Assembly (NCBI RefSeq): GCF_010731115.1
Contig: NZ_AP022616.1
Coordinates: 1,488,001 to 1,552,000 of the forward strand
DNA: 64,000 bases
From: Mycolicibacterium phocaicum
GTDB taxonomy: Bacteria > Actinomycetota > Actinomycetes > Mycobacteriales > Mycobacteriaceae
Direction of reading: 5' to 3'
The translations under genes and the position numbers were made by a program. Shown in pieces: positions 39,655 to 51,849 of the stretch (position 1 is the stretch's first letter; each line of letters starts with the position of its first letter). A model generated the notes under the pieces. The model saw nothing but the letters and a program-made list of their open reading frames with translations, searched no databases and was not told where the DNA came from.

Positions 39655-40341
<687 letters not shown>

Positions 40342-40387
40342 CCACCGGCGTTCACCAACCATGTGGCCTGTACCCAACAGATAGGGA

Positions 40388-42565
40388 ATGATCGTCGGGG
40401 TGACCGAAGCCGACACCCGTTCAGCACACACCGACCGCACCCCCGTCGACTCGGACCCGGAGACACTGCCCGCTGCCACCGCGGATCCGACGGACGGCGC
40501 GCTACCCGATGACCGGTACCTCAACCGCGAGCTGAGCTGGCTGGACTTCAACGCCCGGGTGTTGGCGCTCGCCGCCGACCGGTCGCTGCCGTTGTTGGAG
40601 CAGGCCAAGTTCCTGGCGATCTTCGCCTCGAATCTCGATGAGTTCTACATGGTCCGGGTGGCCGGCCTGAAGCGCCGTGACGAGACCGGGCTGTCGGTCC
40701 GGTCGGCGGACGGGCTGTCACCGCGCGAACAGCTGCGCCGGATCGGCGAACGCACTCAGCAGATCTCGACCCGCCACGCCACCGTGTTCGGTGAGGTGGT
40801 GCGTCCGGCGCTGGCCGAGCAGGGCATCACGATCGTCAACTGGAGCGAGCTGGACGAGCACGAGCAGTCCAAGCTCTCCACCTATTTCCACGATCAGGTG
40901 TTCCCGGTGCTGACGCCGCTGGCCGTCGACCCCGCGCATCCGTTCCCCTTCGTGAGCGGCTTGAGCATCAACCTCGCCATCACCGTGCGCAATCCCGAGG
41001 ACGGCACTCAGCACTTCGCCCGAATCAAAGTGCCGGACAACGTCGATCGGTTCGTGGAGTTGCCCGAGCCGGGCACGACGGCCGACGGCGTGAAGTCGCG
41101 CGTGCGGTTCCTGCCGATGGAAGAACTCATCGCCGCATTCCTGCCGGTGCTGTTCCCCGGCCTGGACATCGTCGAGCACCACGCGTTCCGGATCACCCGC
41201 AACGCCGACTTCGAAGTCGAGGAAGACCGCGACGAGGATCTGCTGCAGGCGCTGGAACGGGAGCTGGCGCGCAGGCGGTTCGGCTCACCGGTACGGCTCG
41301 AAGTCGCCACCGACATGACCGAGAACATGCTCGACCTGCTGTTGCGTGAGCTGGACGTGCACCCGGGCGACGTGATCGAAGTTCCTGGACTGCTGGACCT
41401 TTCGTCACTGTGGCAGATCTACGGCGTCGACCGACCCGATCTGAAGGACCGGCCGTTCGTGCCGGCCACGCCCCCGGCGTTCGGCGAGCGCGAGACACCG
41501 AAGAGCATCTTCTCGACGCTCCGCGACGGGGACGTCCTGGTGCACCACCCGTACGACTCGTTCTCCACCACGGTGCAGCGTTTCATCGAGCAGGCCGCCG
41601 CCGACCCGAATGTGTTGGCCATCAAGCAGACGCTGTACCGCACCTCGGGTGACTCCCCGATCGTCAACGCGCTGATCGATGCCGCCGAGGCCGGCAAGCA
41701 GGTGGTGGCGCTGGTGGAGATCAAGGCCAGGTTCGACGAGCAGGCCAACATCAAGTGGGCGCGCGCGCTGGAGCAGGCGGGCGTGCACGTGGTGTACGGA
41801 CTCATCGGGCTCAAGACCCATTGCAAGACGGCGTTGGTGGTGCGTCGCGAAGGTTCGACCATCCGCCGCTACTGCCATGTGGGCACGGGCAACTACAACC
41901 CGAAAACCGCGCGCCTGTACGAGGACGTCGGCCTGCTGACGGCCTCGCCGGAGATCGGCGCCGACCTCACCGACCTGTTCAACTCGCTGACCGGCTACTC
42001 ACGCAAGGTGTCGTACCGCAACCTGCTGGTCGCTCCGCACAGTGTGCGGCGCGGCATCATCGAGCGCATCGAGCGCGAGATCGAGGCCAAGCGGGCCGGA
42101 GGCGACGGCCGCATCCGGATGAAGATGAACGCCCTGGTCGACGAACAGGTCATCGATGCGCTGTACCGGGCGTCGCAGGCCGGGGTGCGGGTCGAGGTCG
42201 TGGTCCGAGGTATCTGCGCGCTGCGTCCCGGCGCCGAGGGATTCTCCGAGAACATCGTCGTGCGCTCGATTCTCGGCCGCTTCCTTGAACATTCACGCGT
42301 TATTCACTTCAACGCCATCAATGAATTCTGGATCGGCAGCGCCGACATGATGCATCGTAATCTCGACCGACGCGTCGAGGTGATGGCGCAGGTGAAGGAC
42401 CCGAGACTGACCGAGGAGCTGAGCGGGGTGTTCGATTCGGCAATGGATCCGGCCACCCGTTGCTGGGAGCTGGGTCCGGACGGACACTGGACCGCGCTGC
42501 CGCGCGAAGGCGAGAAGGTCCGGGATCACCAGGTGTCGATCATGGAGCGGCACCGCACACCGTAG
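40388..42565 (+). CDS. ppk: Polyphosphate kinase PPK1
   Basis: A 725-residue enzyme that makes polyphosphate from ATP, important for stress survival. The N and H domains begin at [19 protein letters not shown]. The phosphorylated histidine should be His478 (in LKTHCK), with the second conserved His497 (in HVGTGNYN) exactly 19 residues later, as in E. coli PPK (435/454). The first 40 residues are poorly conserved, so a GTG at 40400 could be the true start. Followed by mutT1 after 62 bp, a pairing conserved in mycobacteria. Confidence 0.97.
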   Translation: MIVGVTEADTRSAHTDRTPVDSDPETLPAATADPTDGALPDDRYLNRELSWLDFNARVLALAADRSLPLLEQAKFLAIFASNLDEFYMVRVAGLKRRDETGLSVRSADGLSPREQLRRIGERTQQISTRHATVFGEVVRPALAEQGITIVNWSELDEHEQSKLSTYFHDQVFPVLTPLAVDPAHPFPFVSGLSINLAITVRNPEDGTQHFARIKVPDNVDRFVELPEPGTTADGVKSRVRFLPMEELIAAFLPVLFPGLDIVEHHAFRITRNADFEVEEDRDEDLLQALERELARRRFGSPVRLEVATDMTENMLDLLLRELDVHPGDVIEVPGLLDLSSLWQIYGVDRPDLKDRPFVPATPPAFGERETPKSIFSTLRDGDVLVHHPYDSFSTTVQRFIEQAAADPNVLAIKQTLYRTSGDSPIVNALIDAAEAGKQVVALVEIKARFDEQANIKWARALEQAGVHVVYGLIGLKTHCKTALVVRREGSTIRRYCHVGTGNYNPKTARLYEDVGLLTASPEIGADLTDLFNSLTGYSRKVSYRNLLVAPHSVRRGIIERIEREIEAKRAGGDGRIRMKMNALVDEQVIDALYRASQAGVRVEVVVRGICALRPGAEGFSENIVVRSILGRFLEHSRVIHFNAINEFWIGSADMMHRNLDRRVEVMAQVKDPRLTEELSGVFDSAMDPATRCWELGPDGHWTALPREGEKVRDHQVSIMERHRTP

Positions 42566-42627
42566 TTTTCGCCCGGCGGCAACGCACCGCGAAAACCTGA
42601 TCCCGACAACCACATCCAGGAGCACAG

Positions 42628-43557
42628 GTGCCGAACAAGACGGCGCACGACACCCCCGCGACGCCGGTGTTCGCGGCCGGGGCGGTGCTGTGGCGCCCCG
42701 GCGAGTCCGGAGCGCCACTGATCGCCGTCGTCCACCGACCGCGCTACGACGACTGGTCGCTGCCCAAGGGCAAGGTGGATCCCGGTGAGACCGAACCGGT
42801 TACCGCCGTGCGGGAGATCCTGGAAGAGACCGGGTACGAGTCGGTACTGGGCCGCCGGCTGGCCGCCGTCAGCTATCCGCTGGAATACGGCACCAAGAAG
42901 GTCCGCTACTGGGCGGCCCGCACGACCGGCGGCGGGTTCAGCCCCAACGCCGAGGTCGACAAGCTCGACTGGCTGCCGGTGACCGAGGCCATGCTCCGGC
43001 TGCAATACCCGCACGACCGAAAAGTTCTGCGGCGCTTCACCCGTCGGCCCGCCGATACCCGCACCGTGCTGATCGTCCGGCACGCGACCGCGGGCCGCAA
43101 GGCCCGGTACAAGGGCGACGACCGGCTGCGGCCGCTCGACAAGAAAGGCCGGGCACAGGCGGAATCGCTTGTCGGCCAACTGCTCGCTTTCGGTGCCGGC
43201 GAGGTCCACGCGGCGTCGCGGACCCGGTGCCACCAGACCGTGGAACCGCTGGCGCAGGAGCTCGGTGTCCGGGTACGGGATGAACCGACGCTGACCGAAG
43301 AGGCCTTCGCGGCCGACGCCGACGCGGCCCGCAAGCGGGTGCTGAAGATCGCCGCAAAAGCCGACGACGAAACGGTCCCCGTCATCTGCACGCAGGGCAA
43401 GGTGATCCCGGACCTGATTTCGTGGTGGTGCGAGCGCAGCGGCATCCGGCCCGACAAATCGCGTAATCGCAAGGGCAGCATGTGGGTGATGTCACTGCAC
43501 GGTGACGCGCTCGTCGCCGCGGATCACATCGGCAGCCCACTGCCGACGAAGCGCTGA
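42628..43557 (+). CDS. mutT1: MutT1: Nudix plus histidine-phosphatase hydrolase
   Basis: A two-domain 309-residue hydrolase equivalent to Rv2985. The N-terminal Nudix domain has the box [22 protein letters not shown] region (about 48-70) and removes 8-oxo-(d)GTP and diadenosine polyphosphates. The C-terminal domain is a histidine phosphatase with [12 protein letters not shown] (about 148) that can take the product diphosphates further. The GTG start (42628-42630) follows CCAGGAGCACAG. It sits behind ppk and ends at a strong bidirectional hairpin. Confidence 0.95.
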   Translation: MPNKTAHDTPATPVFAAGAVLWRPGESGAPLIAVVHRPRYDDWSLPKGKVDPGETEPVTAVREILEETGYESVLGRRLAAVSYPLEYGTKKVRYWAARTTGGGFSPNAEVDKLDWLPVTEAMLRLQYPHDRKVLRRFTRRPADTRTVLIVRHATAGRKARYKGDDRLRPLDKKGRAQAESLVGQLLAFGAGEVHAASRTRCHQTVEPLAQELGVRVRDEPTLTEEAFAADADAARKRVLKIAAKADDETVPVICTQGKVIPDLISWWCERSGIRPDKSRNRKGSMWVMSLHGDALVAADHIGSPLPTKR

Positions 43558-43570
43558 CACTCCACACACA

Positions 43571-43604
43571 GACACGCCGTGGATCGGTTGATCCACGGCG
43601 TGTC
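43571..43604. terminator. Perfect 15-bp hairpin between mutT1 and hupB
   Basis: GACACGCCGTGGATC (43571-43585) pairs exactly with GATCCACGGCGTGTC (43590-43604) with a GGTT loop, 14 bp past mutT1 and 25 bp past convergent hupB. It can serve both. Confidence 0.85.
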
Positions 43605-43628
43605 CGAGTCGGACCTATCGGATAGGGC

Positions 43629-44285
<657 letters not shown>

Positions 44286-44533
44286 CCAAAACCTCCGATT
44301 TCAGTGGCCCTGGGTGGACCGACTAATGCACACGGTAAACCCAGTACCCGCCGATTTCCAAGAGCCACGCCCGGTTTCGGGCATAGCTATGACGAAATTC
44401 GGCAATCCGGTTGGCCCACTTGGGAGGTGGTTGAGAGGTTTCGAAACGTGGTTGCGGGGGCAGGGATTCGAGCTGCGCCCGAGTGCCGAAATTGCTCCGC
44501 AGGCCCTCCGCCGGGACCTGCGGAGCCCCTTGG

Positions 44534-45127
44534 TCAGGCCGGCAGAGTGCGCGGTTTGTAGCTCGGCCGACGCTGCTCGAAGGCCTCGATCTCGTCGCGT
44601 TTCCGCAGCGTAAGGCCTATATCGTCAAGACCTTCGAGCAGCCGCCATGCGGTGTAATCGTCAATCTTGAAGGGCAGCACGACCGTTCCCGCGGTCAAAT
44701 TCCGATCTTGAAGATTCACAGTGATTTCCAGCCCCGGGTTCTGCTCGATCAGCTTCCAGAGCAGTTCGACATCGTCCTGTGCGACCTCCGCGGCGAGCAA
44801 TCCGGCCTTGCCAGAATTTCCCCGAAAAATATCTGCGAAGCGCGACGAGATGACGACCCGGAATCCGTAATCCATCAATGCCCACACCGCGTGTTCGCGC
44901 GACGAGCCGGTGCCGAAATCGGGTCCGGCGACCAGAACCGAGCCGCGGTCGAACGGCGGGAGGTTGAGGATGAACGACGGATCGGTCCGCCAGCCGGCGA
45001 ACAGTCCGTCCTCGAAACCCGTTCGGGTGACCCGCTTCAGGTACACCGCGGGGATGATCTGGTCGGTGTCGACATTGGACCGGCGCAGCGGAACGCCGAT
45101 TCCGGTGTGGGTGTGGAAAGCCTCCAT
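44534..45127 (-). CDS. leuD: 3-isopropylmalate dehydratase small subunit
   Basis: The 197-residue small subunit of isopropylmalate isomerase in leucine synthesis, forming a complex with LeuC. Recognisable by [15 protein letters not shown] near the start and the substrate-binding [11 protein letters not shown]. Starts 12 bp after leuC. Its end is 248 bp from the hupB start, so the leu operon ends here. Confidence 0.97.
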   Translation of the reverse strand: MEAFHTHTGIGVPLRRSNVDTDQIIPAVYLKRVTRTGFEDGLFAGWRTDPSFILNLPPFDRGSVLVAGPDFGTGSSREHAVWALMDYGFRVVISSRFADIFRGNSGKAGLLAAEVAQDDVELLWKLIEQNPGLEITVNLQDRNLTAGTVVLPFKIDDYTAWRLLEGLDDIGLTLRKRDEIEAFEQRRPSYKPRTLPA

Positions 45128-45139
45128 TACAGTGCGCTC

Positions 45140-46564
45140 CTAGCTCAGATCAGCGGGTGAGGACAGGGTTCCGCGCACCGCGGTGGCGGCGGCGACGGCG
45201 GGAGACACCAGGTGGGTGCGGCCGCCCTTGCCTTGGCGGCCTTCGAAATTCCGGTTGGATGTGGAGGCGCTGCGCTCGCCCGGAGCCAGCTGGTCGGGGT
45301 TCATGCCCAGACACATCGAGCAGCCGGCCTGCCGCCACTCGGCGCCGGCGGCGGTGAAAACCTCTCCCAGACCCTCGGATTCGGCCTGTGCACGCACCGC
45401 CATCGACCCGGGCACCACGAGCATCCGCACGCCGTCGGCGATCTTGCGGCCACGCAGCACATCGGCCACCACCCGCAGATCTTCGATCCGGCCGTTGGTG
45501 CAGGAACCGACGAACACGGTGTCCACCGCGATGTCCCGCATGGGCGTATTGGCCCGAAGGTCCATGTAGGCCAACGCCTTTTCGGCGGCCAGCCGGTCAC
45601 CTTCATCGAACATTTGTTCTGGGTCAGGGACATTCGCGGACAGCGGCACGCCCTGCCCGGGGTTGGTACCCCAGGTGACGAACGGGCTCAGGGTGGCCGC
45701 GTCGATGTGCACCTCGGTGTCGAATTCGGCACCCTCGTCAGTACGTAACGCCGTCCAGGCCGCCACGGCCGCGTCCCAATCCGCCCCCTGCGGCGCATGC
45801 GGACGGCCCTTGAGGAACTCGAACGTCGTCTCGTCGGGCGCCACCATGCCGGCGCGGGCACCCGCTTCGATGCTCATGTTGCAGATCGTCATGCGGCCTT
45901 CCATCGACAGCGATTCGATGGCACTGCCGCGGTATTCGATGACGTGACCCTGGCCGCCGCCGGTACCGATCTTGGCGATCACCGCGAGAATGATGTCCTT
46001 GGCACTGACTCCCGGTGGCAGTTCGCCGTCGACATTGACCGCCATGGTCTTGAACGGCTTGAGCGGCAACGTCTGGGTCGCCAGCACATGCTCGACCTCG
46101 GACGTGCCGATGCCCATCGCGATCGCGCCGAAGGCACCGTGCGTCGAGGTGTGGCTGTCACCACACACCACCGTCATACCGGGCTGGGTCAGACCCAGCT
46201 GCGGTCCGATGATGTGCACGATGCCCTGCTGCGCGTCACCCATCGGGTGCAGGCGGATGCCGAATTCCGCACAGTTGCGCCGCAGCGTCTCAACCTGAGT
46301 GCGGGACACCGGATCCGCGATCGGCTTGTCGATGTCGATCGTGGGGACGTTGTGGTCCTCGGTCGCGATGGTGAGGTCCGGGCGATGGACGGGACGACCG
46401 GCCAGGCGCAGGCCGTCGAATGCCTGCGGGCTGGTGACCTCGTGCACCAGATGAAGGTCTATATAGATGAGATCGGGTTCGCGGGCGGCGCCTTCACCGG
46501 CACCCTCGACCACCACATGGTCCGCCCAGACCTTCTCCGCCATGGTGCGTGGCTTGTTCGTCAT
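45140..46564 (-). CDS. leuC: 3-isopropylmalate dehydratase large subunit
   Basis: The 474-residue aconitase-family subunit that isomerises 2- to 3-isopropylmalate. The 4Fe-4S ligands are in [14 protein letters not shown] and CSMCLGMN, and substrate and serine sites in [18 protein letters not shown] at 46564 ([16 protein letters not shown]). Divergent from ltbR, its likely regulator, across a 75-bp gap with palindromic half-sites. Confidence 0.97.
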   Translation of the reverse strand: MTNKPRTMAEKVWADHVVVEGAGEGAAREPDLIYIDLHLVHEVTSPQAFDGLRLAGRPVHRPDLTIATEDHNVPTIDIDKPIADPVSRTQVETLRRNCAEFGIRLHPMGDAQQGIVHIIGPQLGLTQPGMTVVCGDSHTSTHGAFGAIAMGIGTSEVEHVLATQTLPLKPFKTMAVNVDGELPPGVSAKDIILAVIAKIGTGGGQGHVIEYRGSAIESLSMEGRMTICNMSIEAGARAGMVAPDETTFEFLKGRPHAPQGADWDAAVAAWTALRTDEGAEFDTEVHIDAATLSPFVTWGTNPGQGVPLSANVPDPEQMFDEGDRLAAEKALAYMDLRANTPMRDIAVDTVFVGSCTNGRIEDLRVVADVLRGRKIADGVRMLVVPGSMAVRAQAESEGLGEVFTAAGAEWRQAGCSMCLGMNPDQLAPGERSASTSNRNFEGRQGKGGRTHLVSPAVAAATAVRGTLSSPADLS

Positions 46565-46609
46565 GACTGTGCAGTTCCTTCCGCGATACCCGGGAGGGCT
46601 GACCTACCA

Positions 46610-46646
46610 TCTCACAATGCGAGACGTTAGTATCTCCCTGTGAGAC
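46610..46646. promoter_or_regulatory. Candidate LtbR operator between leuC and ltbR
   Basis: Alternating half-sites occur here: TCTC (46610-46613), GAGAC (46621-46625), TATCTCC (46631-46637) and TGTGAGAC (46639-46646), forming overlapping inverted repeats around the ltbR start codon. IclR-type LtbR controls leuCD in Corynebacterium from the equivalent gap, so auto- and cross-regulation is likely. The exact motif is inferred. Confidence 0.45.
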
Positions 46647-47341
46647 AGGATAGCGGCATCGGCGTCCTCGACAAAGCGGTGGGTGTGCTGCATTCAGTGG
46701 CCGAGTCACCGTGTGGACTGGCCGAACTGTGCACCCGGACCGGGCTGCCCCGGGCGACCGCCCACCGACTGGCCGCGGGCCTGGAGGTCCATCGACTTCT
46801 GGCCCGCGACAACGAAGGACGGTGGCGGCTCGGCCCGGCACTGACCGAACTGGCCGGGCAGGTAAACGATCCGCTGCTGAGCGCTGCGGGCGCGGTACTC
46901 CCCCGACTACGCGAGATCACCGGCGAGAGCGTGCAGCTCTATCGCCGGGAAGGCATGGCCCGGGTGTGCGTCATGGCCCTCGAGCCACCGTCGGGCCTGC
47001 GCGACACCGTGCCGGTCGGCAGCCGGCTGCCCATGACCGCCGGCTCCGGCGCCAAAGTCCTGCTGGCGTACAGCGATCCCGCCACCCAGCAGGCGGTGCT
47101 GCCGACGGCGAAGTTCACCGACCGCGTCCTGGCCGAGGTCCGCCGGCGCGGTTGGGCACAGAGCGCCGCCGAACGTGAGCCCGGCGTGGCCAGCGTCTCG
47201 GCGCCGGTGCGGGACAACCGCGGCGCGGTGATCGCGGCGGTGTCGGTCTCCGGGCCGATCGACCGGATGGGCCGGCGCCCCGGCGTGCGCTGGGCGAGCG
47301 ATCTGCTGGCCGCGGCCGAAGCGCTCACCCGCCGCCTGTGA
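46640..47341 (+). CDS. ltbR: IclR-family regulator LtbR
   Basis: A 233-residue IclR regulator, equivalent to Rv2989 and to corynebacterial LtbR, which controls leucine and tryptophan synthesis. An N-terminal winged helix (about 8-65, with LAELCTRTGLPRATAHRLAAGLE as recognition region) is followed by the IclR effector domain (about 80-230) with LPMTAGSGAKVLLA. Starts at GTG (46640), with the start codon inside the operator-like repeats. Confidence 0.9.
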   Translation: MRQDSGIGVLDKAVGVLHSVAESPCGLAELCTRTGLPRATAHRLAAGLEVHRLLARDNEGRWRLGPALTELAGQVNDPLLSAAGAVLPRLREITGESVQLYRREGMARVCVMALEPPSGLRDTVPVGSRLPMTAGSGAKVLLAYSDPATQQAVLPTAKFTDRVLAEVRRRGWAQSAAEREPGVASVSAPVRDNRGAVIAAVSVSGPIDRMGRRPGVRWASDLLAAAEALTRRL

Positions 47342-47465
47342 GACGAACCAGCAAACCTTTGAATACGCCGCATACGGTGACGACGGTGGCGCCGATCACC
47401 TAAGTTCCTAAGTGACCCCGGCAGCGCCGGCGGGGACGTACCGCTGTAGGAAAGTAGGTTTCATC

Positions 47466-48779
47466 GTGTCGCAGCCACCGCAGTGGCTGGCAACCGCACG
47501 GATGCTGCGCCGCACCGGCTTCGGAACCACCGGAGCCCAGGTGGATGCTGTCGTCAAACAGGACTGGTCGGGGTATCTCGATTGGGCGCTGAGCCTCGAT
47601 CCGAACGCCGACCCGGGTGCCATCGCGACCCCGATGCCGAAATCCGCCATCCCGCAGTACCCACCGTCGGGCGCCTCGGCCACCGAGATCGCCACATTCG
47701 GCCAGGAACTCGTGGCGCGCATGCAGGAACTGTCGGGGTGGTGGTTGCGCCGCATGGCCGCCGTGCAGCAGCCCGTCCACGAGAAGCTGACGCTGTTGTG
47801 GCACAACCACTTTGCCACCTCGGCGGAGAAGGTCAACGCGGCCCAGTTGATGGGCGAGCAGAACGAGAAGCTGCGTACCCTCAAGCTCGGTGACTTCGGC
47901 AGCCTCGCGTGGGCCATGCTCACCGACGGTGCGATGCTGCACTGGCTCGACGGTGACGTGAACACCGCCGCGGCGCCCAACGAGAACCTGTCCCGGGAGT
48001 TCATGGAGCTCTTCACCATGGGACATGCCAACGGCTACACCGAGATCGACGTCAAAGAGGGCGCCAAGACCCTCACCGGGCGGCACCTGAAGCCCGACGG
48101 CAGCACTGTCATCTACGCCGAGCATCATGACGAGTCCGTCAAGACCGTGCTCGGTGTCACCGGCAACCTCACCGACACCGACTTCTGCAACATCGTCCTG
48201 CGTCAGCCCGCCTCCGCGGCGTTCGTCGCCGGAACCCTCTGGCGCCTGCTGGCTTCGGACCAGCCGGCCTCCCCCGACACCGTGACCCGCCTGGTCGCCG
48301 CCTACGGCCACAACCGAGATCTCAAGGCGCTCACCAAGGCCGTCGTGCTCGATCCCGAATTCACCAAGGCCGCCGGCACCGTCGTGAGCACTCCCGTGGA
48401 ATGGCTGATGGGCATCGTCCGGTCGCTCGCGGTTCCCCTCGACGACGAGCACGTCCTCGCCGACCTCGACCAGGTGCTCCGGGTGATGGGTCAGCGCCCC
48501 TTCTATCCGCCGGACGTCGGCGGCTGGCCCCGCGGCCAGCTCTGGTTGTCGACCAACAGTGCGGCGGCGCGGGTCTGGGCCGCCAACCGGCTGCTGGCGC
48601 TCAGCGACATCAGCGCCGTCGAGCAGATGGCGTCCAGTGAGCGGATCGACGGCGTCGGTTACCTGTTCGGCATCGGCGCCTGGTCGGATCGCTCGGCAGC
48701 CGCGCTCAAACCGTTGGTCTCCGATCCACACCGGCTGGTGGCAGCGGCCGTCATCACCCCCGAGTACGTGACGTCCTGA
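47466..48779 (+). CDS. DUF1800 family protein
   Basis: A 437-residue DUF1800 protein of unknown function. Typical landmarks: LLRRTGFG-type start (MLRRTGFGTTGAQVD), KLTLLWHNHFATSAEKV, and NENLSREFMELFTMGHANGYTEIDV followed by AKTLTGRHL. These proteins almost always come paired with a DUF1501 gene, as here (10 bp downstream), and are thought to act together, perhaps in envelope or polymer modification. I place the start at the GTG 47466 with GGAAAGTAGG upstream; GTG 47412 is a longer option. Confidence 0.85.
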   Translation: MSQPPQWLATARMLRRTGFGTTGAQVDAVVKQDWSGYLDWALSLDPNADPGAIATPMPKSAIPQYPPSGASATEIATFGQELVARMQELSGWWLRRMAAVQQPVHEKLTLLWHNHFATSAEKVNAAQLMGEQNEKLRTLKLGDFGSLAWAMLTDGAMLHWLDGDVNTAAAPNENLSREFMELFTMGHANGYTEIDVKEGAKTLTGRHLKPDGSTVIYAEHHDESVKTVLGVTGNLTDTDFCNIVLRQPASAAFVAGTLWRLLASDQPASPDTVTRLVAAYGHNRDLKALTKAVVLDPEFTKAAGTVVSTPVEWLMGIVRSLAVPLDDEHVLADLDQVLRVMGQRPFYPPDVGGWPRGQLWLSTNSAAARVWAANRLLALSDISAVEQMASSERIDGVGYLFGIGAWSDRSAAALKPLVSDPHRLVAAAVITPEYVTS

Positions 48780-48789
48780 AGAGATCCCC

Positions 48790-50004
48790 ATGCCCGAGTT
48801 CAATCGCCGCAAGTTCTTGATCGCCAGCGCCGGGGCCGGCGCCGCCGGTCTGCTCGGCGGTGTCGCCGCGGTGACGCTGCCCGATCTGCTGCGCGAAGGT
48901 CAGGACCGTCCGCTGCCGACCAACCAGGGCATCCTGGTGATCGTCACGCTCTACGGCGGCAATGACGGCCTCAACACCGTTATCCCGTACGCCGACAACG
49001 CCTATCACGACGCCCGCCCCGAACTCGCCTACAAGCCCGAGGAAGTGCTCCACCTCGATCCGGCGTTCGGGCTCAACCCAGCGCTCACCGGGATGTCGAA
49101 GCTGTGGCAGTCCAACAAGCTCGCGATCGTGCGCGGTGTCGGCTACCCGAGGCCCGACCGCAGCCACTTCCGCTCCATGGACATCTGGCAGACCGCCAAC
49201 CCCGTCGACGCGGTCACCAGCGGCTGGATCGGCCGCTGGCTCGACACCAGCGGCGACGACCCGATCCGGGCCGTCAACATCGGCACCGTGCTGCCGCCCC
49301 TGGCCGTCGGCCAAAAGCACGTCGCGGCATCACTTTCCGACTTCGTGCCGGCCATCCCGCCCGACGTCGCGCGCACTTTGGCCGCGCTCAGCGCCGACGA
49401 CCCGAACGACACCACCGCCATGAGCCAGGTGTGCGAGTCCTACCGTGCCAACCACGCCACCAACAGCCGCTTCGCGCCGGTGATCAACGGCCGCCTGCAG
49501 ACCATCGGCCAGGCCGACAACCAGTTGGCCAGCGACCTGGAACTGGTGGCCCGCTGCATCCGCGCCGGGGTGCCCACACAGGTGTACATGACGCAGCTGC
49601 TGGGCTTCGACACACACGCCGACGAGCGCGCCCCCCAGCAGGCATTGCTCAAGACCCTCGACGACGCGCTTACGCCTTTCTTCCACAAGCTTCAGGGCAC
49701 GCCGTACGGCCGCAACGTCGTGGTGCTGATGTACTCGGAATTCGGGCGGCGCGTCGCGGCCAACGCCTCACAGGGCACCGACCACGGCACGTCCGGTCCG
49801 GTGTTCATCGCCGGCACCCCCGTCAAGGGCGGGTTCTACGGCGACGCACCGAGCCTGACCGATCTCACCGACGGCGATCTGAAGACCACCGTCGACTTCC
49901 GTGACGTTTATCACGAACTGCTCCACGGCACCCTAGGCGCCGATCCGGAGCCGTCGGTCGGGCGCGGCCGGCGGGATCTCGGATTCCTGGCCGGCGGCAG
50001 GTGA
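48790..50004 (+). CDS. DUF1501 family protein, Tat-exported
   Basis: A 404-residue DUF1501 protein with a twin-arginine signal (NRRKFLIASAGAGAAGLLGG, residues 5-24), so it is exported folded, probably with a metal. The fold is of the alkaline phosphatase/sulfatase superfamily: LYGGNDGLNTVIPY, RSHFRSMDIWQTA, GFDTHADE and YSEFGRRVAANASQGTDHG contain the expected Asp/His metal ligands. Activity unknown. Second gene of the DUF1800-DUF1501 unit, ending before a 13-bp hairpin. Confidence 0.88.
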   Translation: MPEFNRRKFLIASAGAGAAGLLGGVAAVTLPDLLREGQDRPLPTNQGILVIVTLYGGNDGLNTVIPYADNAYHDARPELAYKPEEVLHLDPAFGLNPALTGMSKLWQSNKLAIVRGVGYPRPDRSHFRSMDIWQTANPVDAVTSGWIGRWLDTSGDDPIRAVNIGTVLPPLAVGQKHVAASLSDFVPAIPPDVARTLAALSADDPNDTTAMSQVCESYRANHATNSRFAPVINGRLQTIGQADNQLASDLELVARCIRAGVPTQVYMTQLLGFDTHADERAPQQALLKTLDDALTPFFHKLQGTPYGRNVVVLMYSEFGRRVAANASQGTDHGTSGPVFIAGTPVKGGFYGDAPSLTDLTDGDLKTTVDFRDVYHELLHGTLGADPEPSVGRGRRDLGFLAGGR

Positions 50005-50021
50005 GACCCCGAGAAAGACAA

Positions 50022-50051
50022 AACGCCGGACCTGTTGTCAGGTCCGGCGTT
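50022..50051. terminator. Perfect 13-bp hairpin
   Basis: AACGCCGGACCTG (50022-50034) pairs with CAGGTCCGGCGTT (50039-50051) around TTGT. It is 17 bp after the DUF1501 stop and 6 bp beyond the 3' end of the convergent tRNA-Glu, so it can end both. Confidence 0.85.
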
Positions 50052-50057
50052 CGTACG

Positions 50058-50130
50058 TACCCCCGATGGGATTCGAACCCACGCTACCGCCGTGAGAGGG
50101 CGGCGTCCTAGGCCGCTAGACGACGGGGGC
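50058..50130 (-). tRNA. gltT: tRNA-Glu (CUC anticodon)
   Basis: A 73-nt cloverleaf on the minus strand. The acceptor GCCCCCG (50130-50124) pairs with CGGGGGT plus discriminator A (50065-50058). The anticodon stem CCGCC/GGCGG holds the loop with CTC, and the T arm is GTGGGTTCGAATCCCAT. Encoded beside tRNA-Gln and gltX. CCA is not encoded. Confidence 0.95.
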
Positions 50131-50190
50131 TAGAACTTCCGGAGCGATAGCTTAGCTCAGTTGCGCTGGCTGACCTAATCGCTCCGGCAG

Positions 50191-50262
50191 CTGGGGTACC
50201 AGGACTCGAACCTAGAATGGCTGAACCAGAATCAGCTGTGTTGCCAATTACACCATACCCCA
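50191..50262 (-). tRNA. glnT: tRNA-Gln (CUG anticodon)
   Basis: A 72-nt cloverleaf on the minus strand. Acceptor TGGGGTA pairs with TACCCCA plus discriminator G. The anticodon loop TTCTGGT contains CTG, and the T arm TAGGTTCGAGTCCTG is standard. It lies 60 bp upstream of tRNA-Glu. In actinobacteria tRNA-Gln is charged through GltX and the GatCAB amidotransferase, so placement by gltX is fitting. Confidence 0.95.
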
Positions 50263-50390
50263 TTTGATGCCCATCACCGCAGGTCACGGGCATCTTCGGC
50301 CTGGAAACCTCAGCGGATGTTCGCCGCTTTGCGCTTTCCGGGCCGACGAGCAGACTACCAAACAGTTGGCCCTGCCTTTAAATCGCCCGC

Positions 50391-51848
50391 TCACAGGCCG
50401 TTTCGGGCCGCCTGCAACCGCGCCAGACTGCGCTCACGGCCGAGCAATTCCATCGACTCGAACAGCGGCGGGCTGACCGTCGCGCCGGTGACCGCCACCC
50501 GGATGGGACCGAACGCCTTGCGGGGCTTGAGTTCCAGGCCGTCCAGCAGCGCCGCCTTGAGCGCGGCCTCGATGTTGGCGGTGTTCCACTCGCCGACGCC
50601 CGCCAAGGCGCTCAGCGTCGCGTCCAGGACCTCGGCAGCCTCGGGCTTGAGTTCCTTGGCCGCCGACTTCTCGTCGATCACGTAGGCGTCGTCGTTGAAG
50701 AACTTCACGAGGTCCCACGCGTCGCCGAGGACCACGATGCGGGTCTGGATCAACTCGGCCGCCGCGGCGAAAGCCAAGGCGTTCAACGTGGTGTCGTGGC
50801 CGTGCGCGTCGAGATACGCCTTGAGCCGTGCGGCGAAGTCCTCCGGGGCCAGCCGGCGGATGTGCTCGGCGTTGATGGCGTCGGCCTTCTTCTGGTCGAA
50901 GCGCGCCGGGTTCGAGTTGACGTCGGCCACGTCGAACGCCGCCACCATCTCGTCGAGGCTGAAGAGGTCGTTGTCGTCGGCGATGCCCCAGCCCAGCAAC
51001 GCCAGGTAGTTCAGCAGGCCCTCGGGGATGAATCCGCGGTCGCGGTGCAGGAACAGGTTGGACTGCGGGTCGCGCTTGGACAGCTTCTTGTTACCGTCAC
51101 CGAGAACGCTTGGCAGGTGGGCGAATTGCGGCACCGCGTCGGCGACACCGATCCGGATCAGCGCCTGGTACAGCGCGATCTGCCGCGGCGTCGACGGCAG
51201 CAGATCCTCGCCGCGCAGCACATGGGTGATCTTCATCAGCGCGTCGTCGACCGGATTGACCAAGGTGTACAACGGCTCTCCGCTCGCGCGCGTGATCGCG
51301 AAGTCCGGAACCACGCCGGCGGCGAAGGTCGTCTCGCCACGCACCAGGTCCACCCAGGAGATGTCCTCGTCGGGCATCTTGAGGCGCAGCACCGGCTTTC
51401 GGCCCTCGGCCTCGAACGCGGCCTTCTGCTCGGCGGTGAGGTCGCGGTCGTAGTTGTCGTAGCCCAGCTTGGGGTTACGGCCCGCCGCGAGGTGCCGGGC
51501 CTCGACCTCTTCGGGCGTCGAGTAGGCCTCGTAAACCTCGCCCGCGGCAAGCAGTTTCGCGATCACGTCGCGGTAGAGGTCGCCGCGCTGCGACTGCCGG
51601 TACGGCTCGTAGGGGCCGCCGACCTCGGGCCCCTCATCCCAGTTCAGCCCGAGCCAGCGCAGCGCGTCGAGGATCGCGTTGTAGCTCTCCTCGCTGTCGC
51701 GCGCAGCATCGGTGTCCTCGATCCGGAAGACGAAGTCGCCACCGGTGTGTCGCGCGTACGCCCAGTTGAAGAGGGCGGTGCGGACCAGGCCGACGTGCGG
51801 CGCGCCGGTCGGCGACGGACAGAAGCGAACCCTGACAGGTGTGTTCAC
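50391..51848 (-). CDS. gltX: Glutamyl-tRNA synthetase
   Basis: A 485-residue class I synthetase. HIGH-type motif [10 protein letters not shown] is at 11-20 and KMSKS-type KLSKRD near 256. The start is the GTG at 51846-51848 ([13 protein letters not shown]), with AAAGGGAAATAAC upstream and a single base separating it from the stop of the FAH-family gene. A non-discriminating enzyme is expected, given the actinobacterial amidotransferase route for Gln-tRNA. Confidence 0.96.
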   Translation of the reverse strand: MNTPVRVRFCPSPTGAPHVGLVRTALFNWAYARHTGGDFVFRIEDTDAARDSEESYNAILDALRWLGLNWDEGPEVGGPYEPYRQSQRGDLYRDVIAKLLAAGEVYEAYSTPEEVEARHLAAGRNPKLGYDNYDRDLTAEQKAAFEAEGRKPVLRLKMPDEDISWVDLVRGETTFAAGVVPDFAITRASGEPLYTLVNPVDDALMKITHVLRGEDLLPSTPRQIALYQALIRIGVADAVPQFAHLPSVLGDGNKKLSKRDPQSNLFLHRDRGFIPEGLLNYLALLGWGIADDNDLFSLDEMVAAFDVADVNSNPARFDQKKADAINAEHIRRLAPEDFAARLKAYLDAHGHDTTLNALAFAAAAELIQTRIVVLGDAWDLVKFFNDDAYVIDEKSAAKELKPEAAEVLDATLSALAGVGEWNTANIEAALKAALLDGLELKPRKAFGPIRVAVTGATVSPPLFESMELLGRERSLARLQAARNGL

Positions 51849-51849
51849 G

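Noticed and set aside
50058..50262. tRNA-Glu/tRNA-Gln pair as an integration site of a mobile element
   Set aside because: Both tRNAs are complete, no integrase or duplicated 3' tRNA end is visible, and flanking genes are core (gltX).
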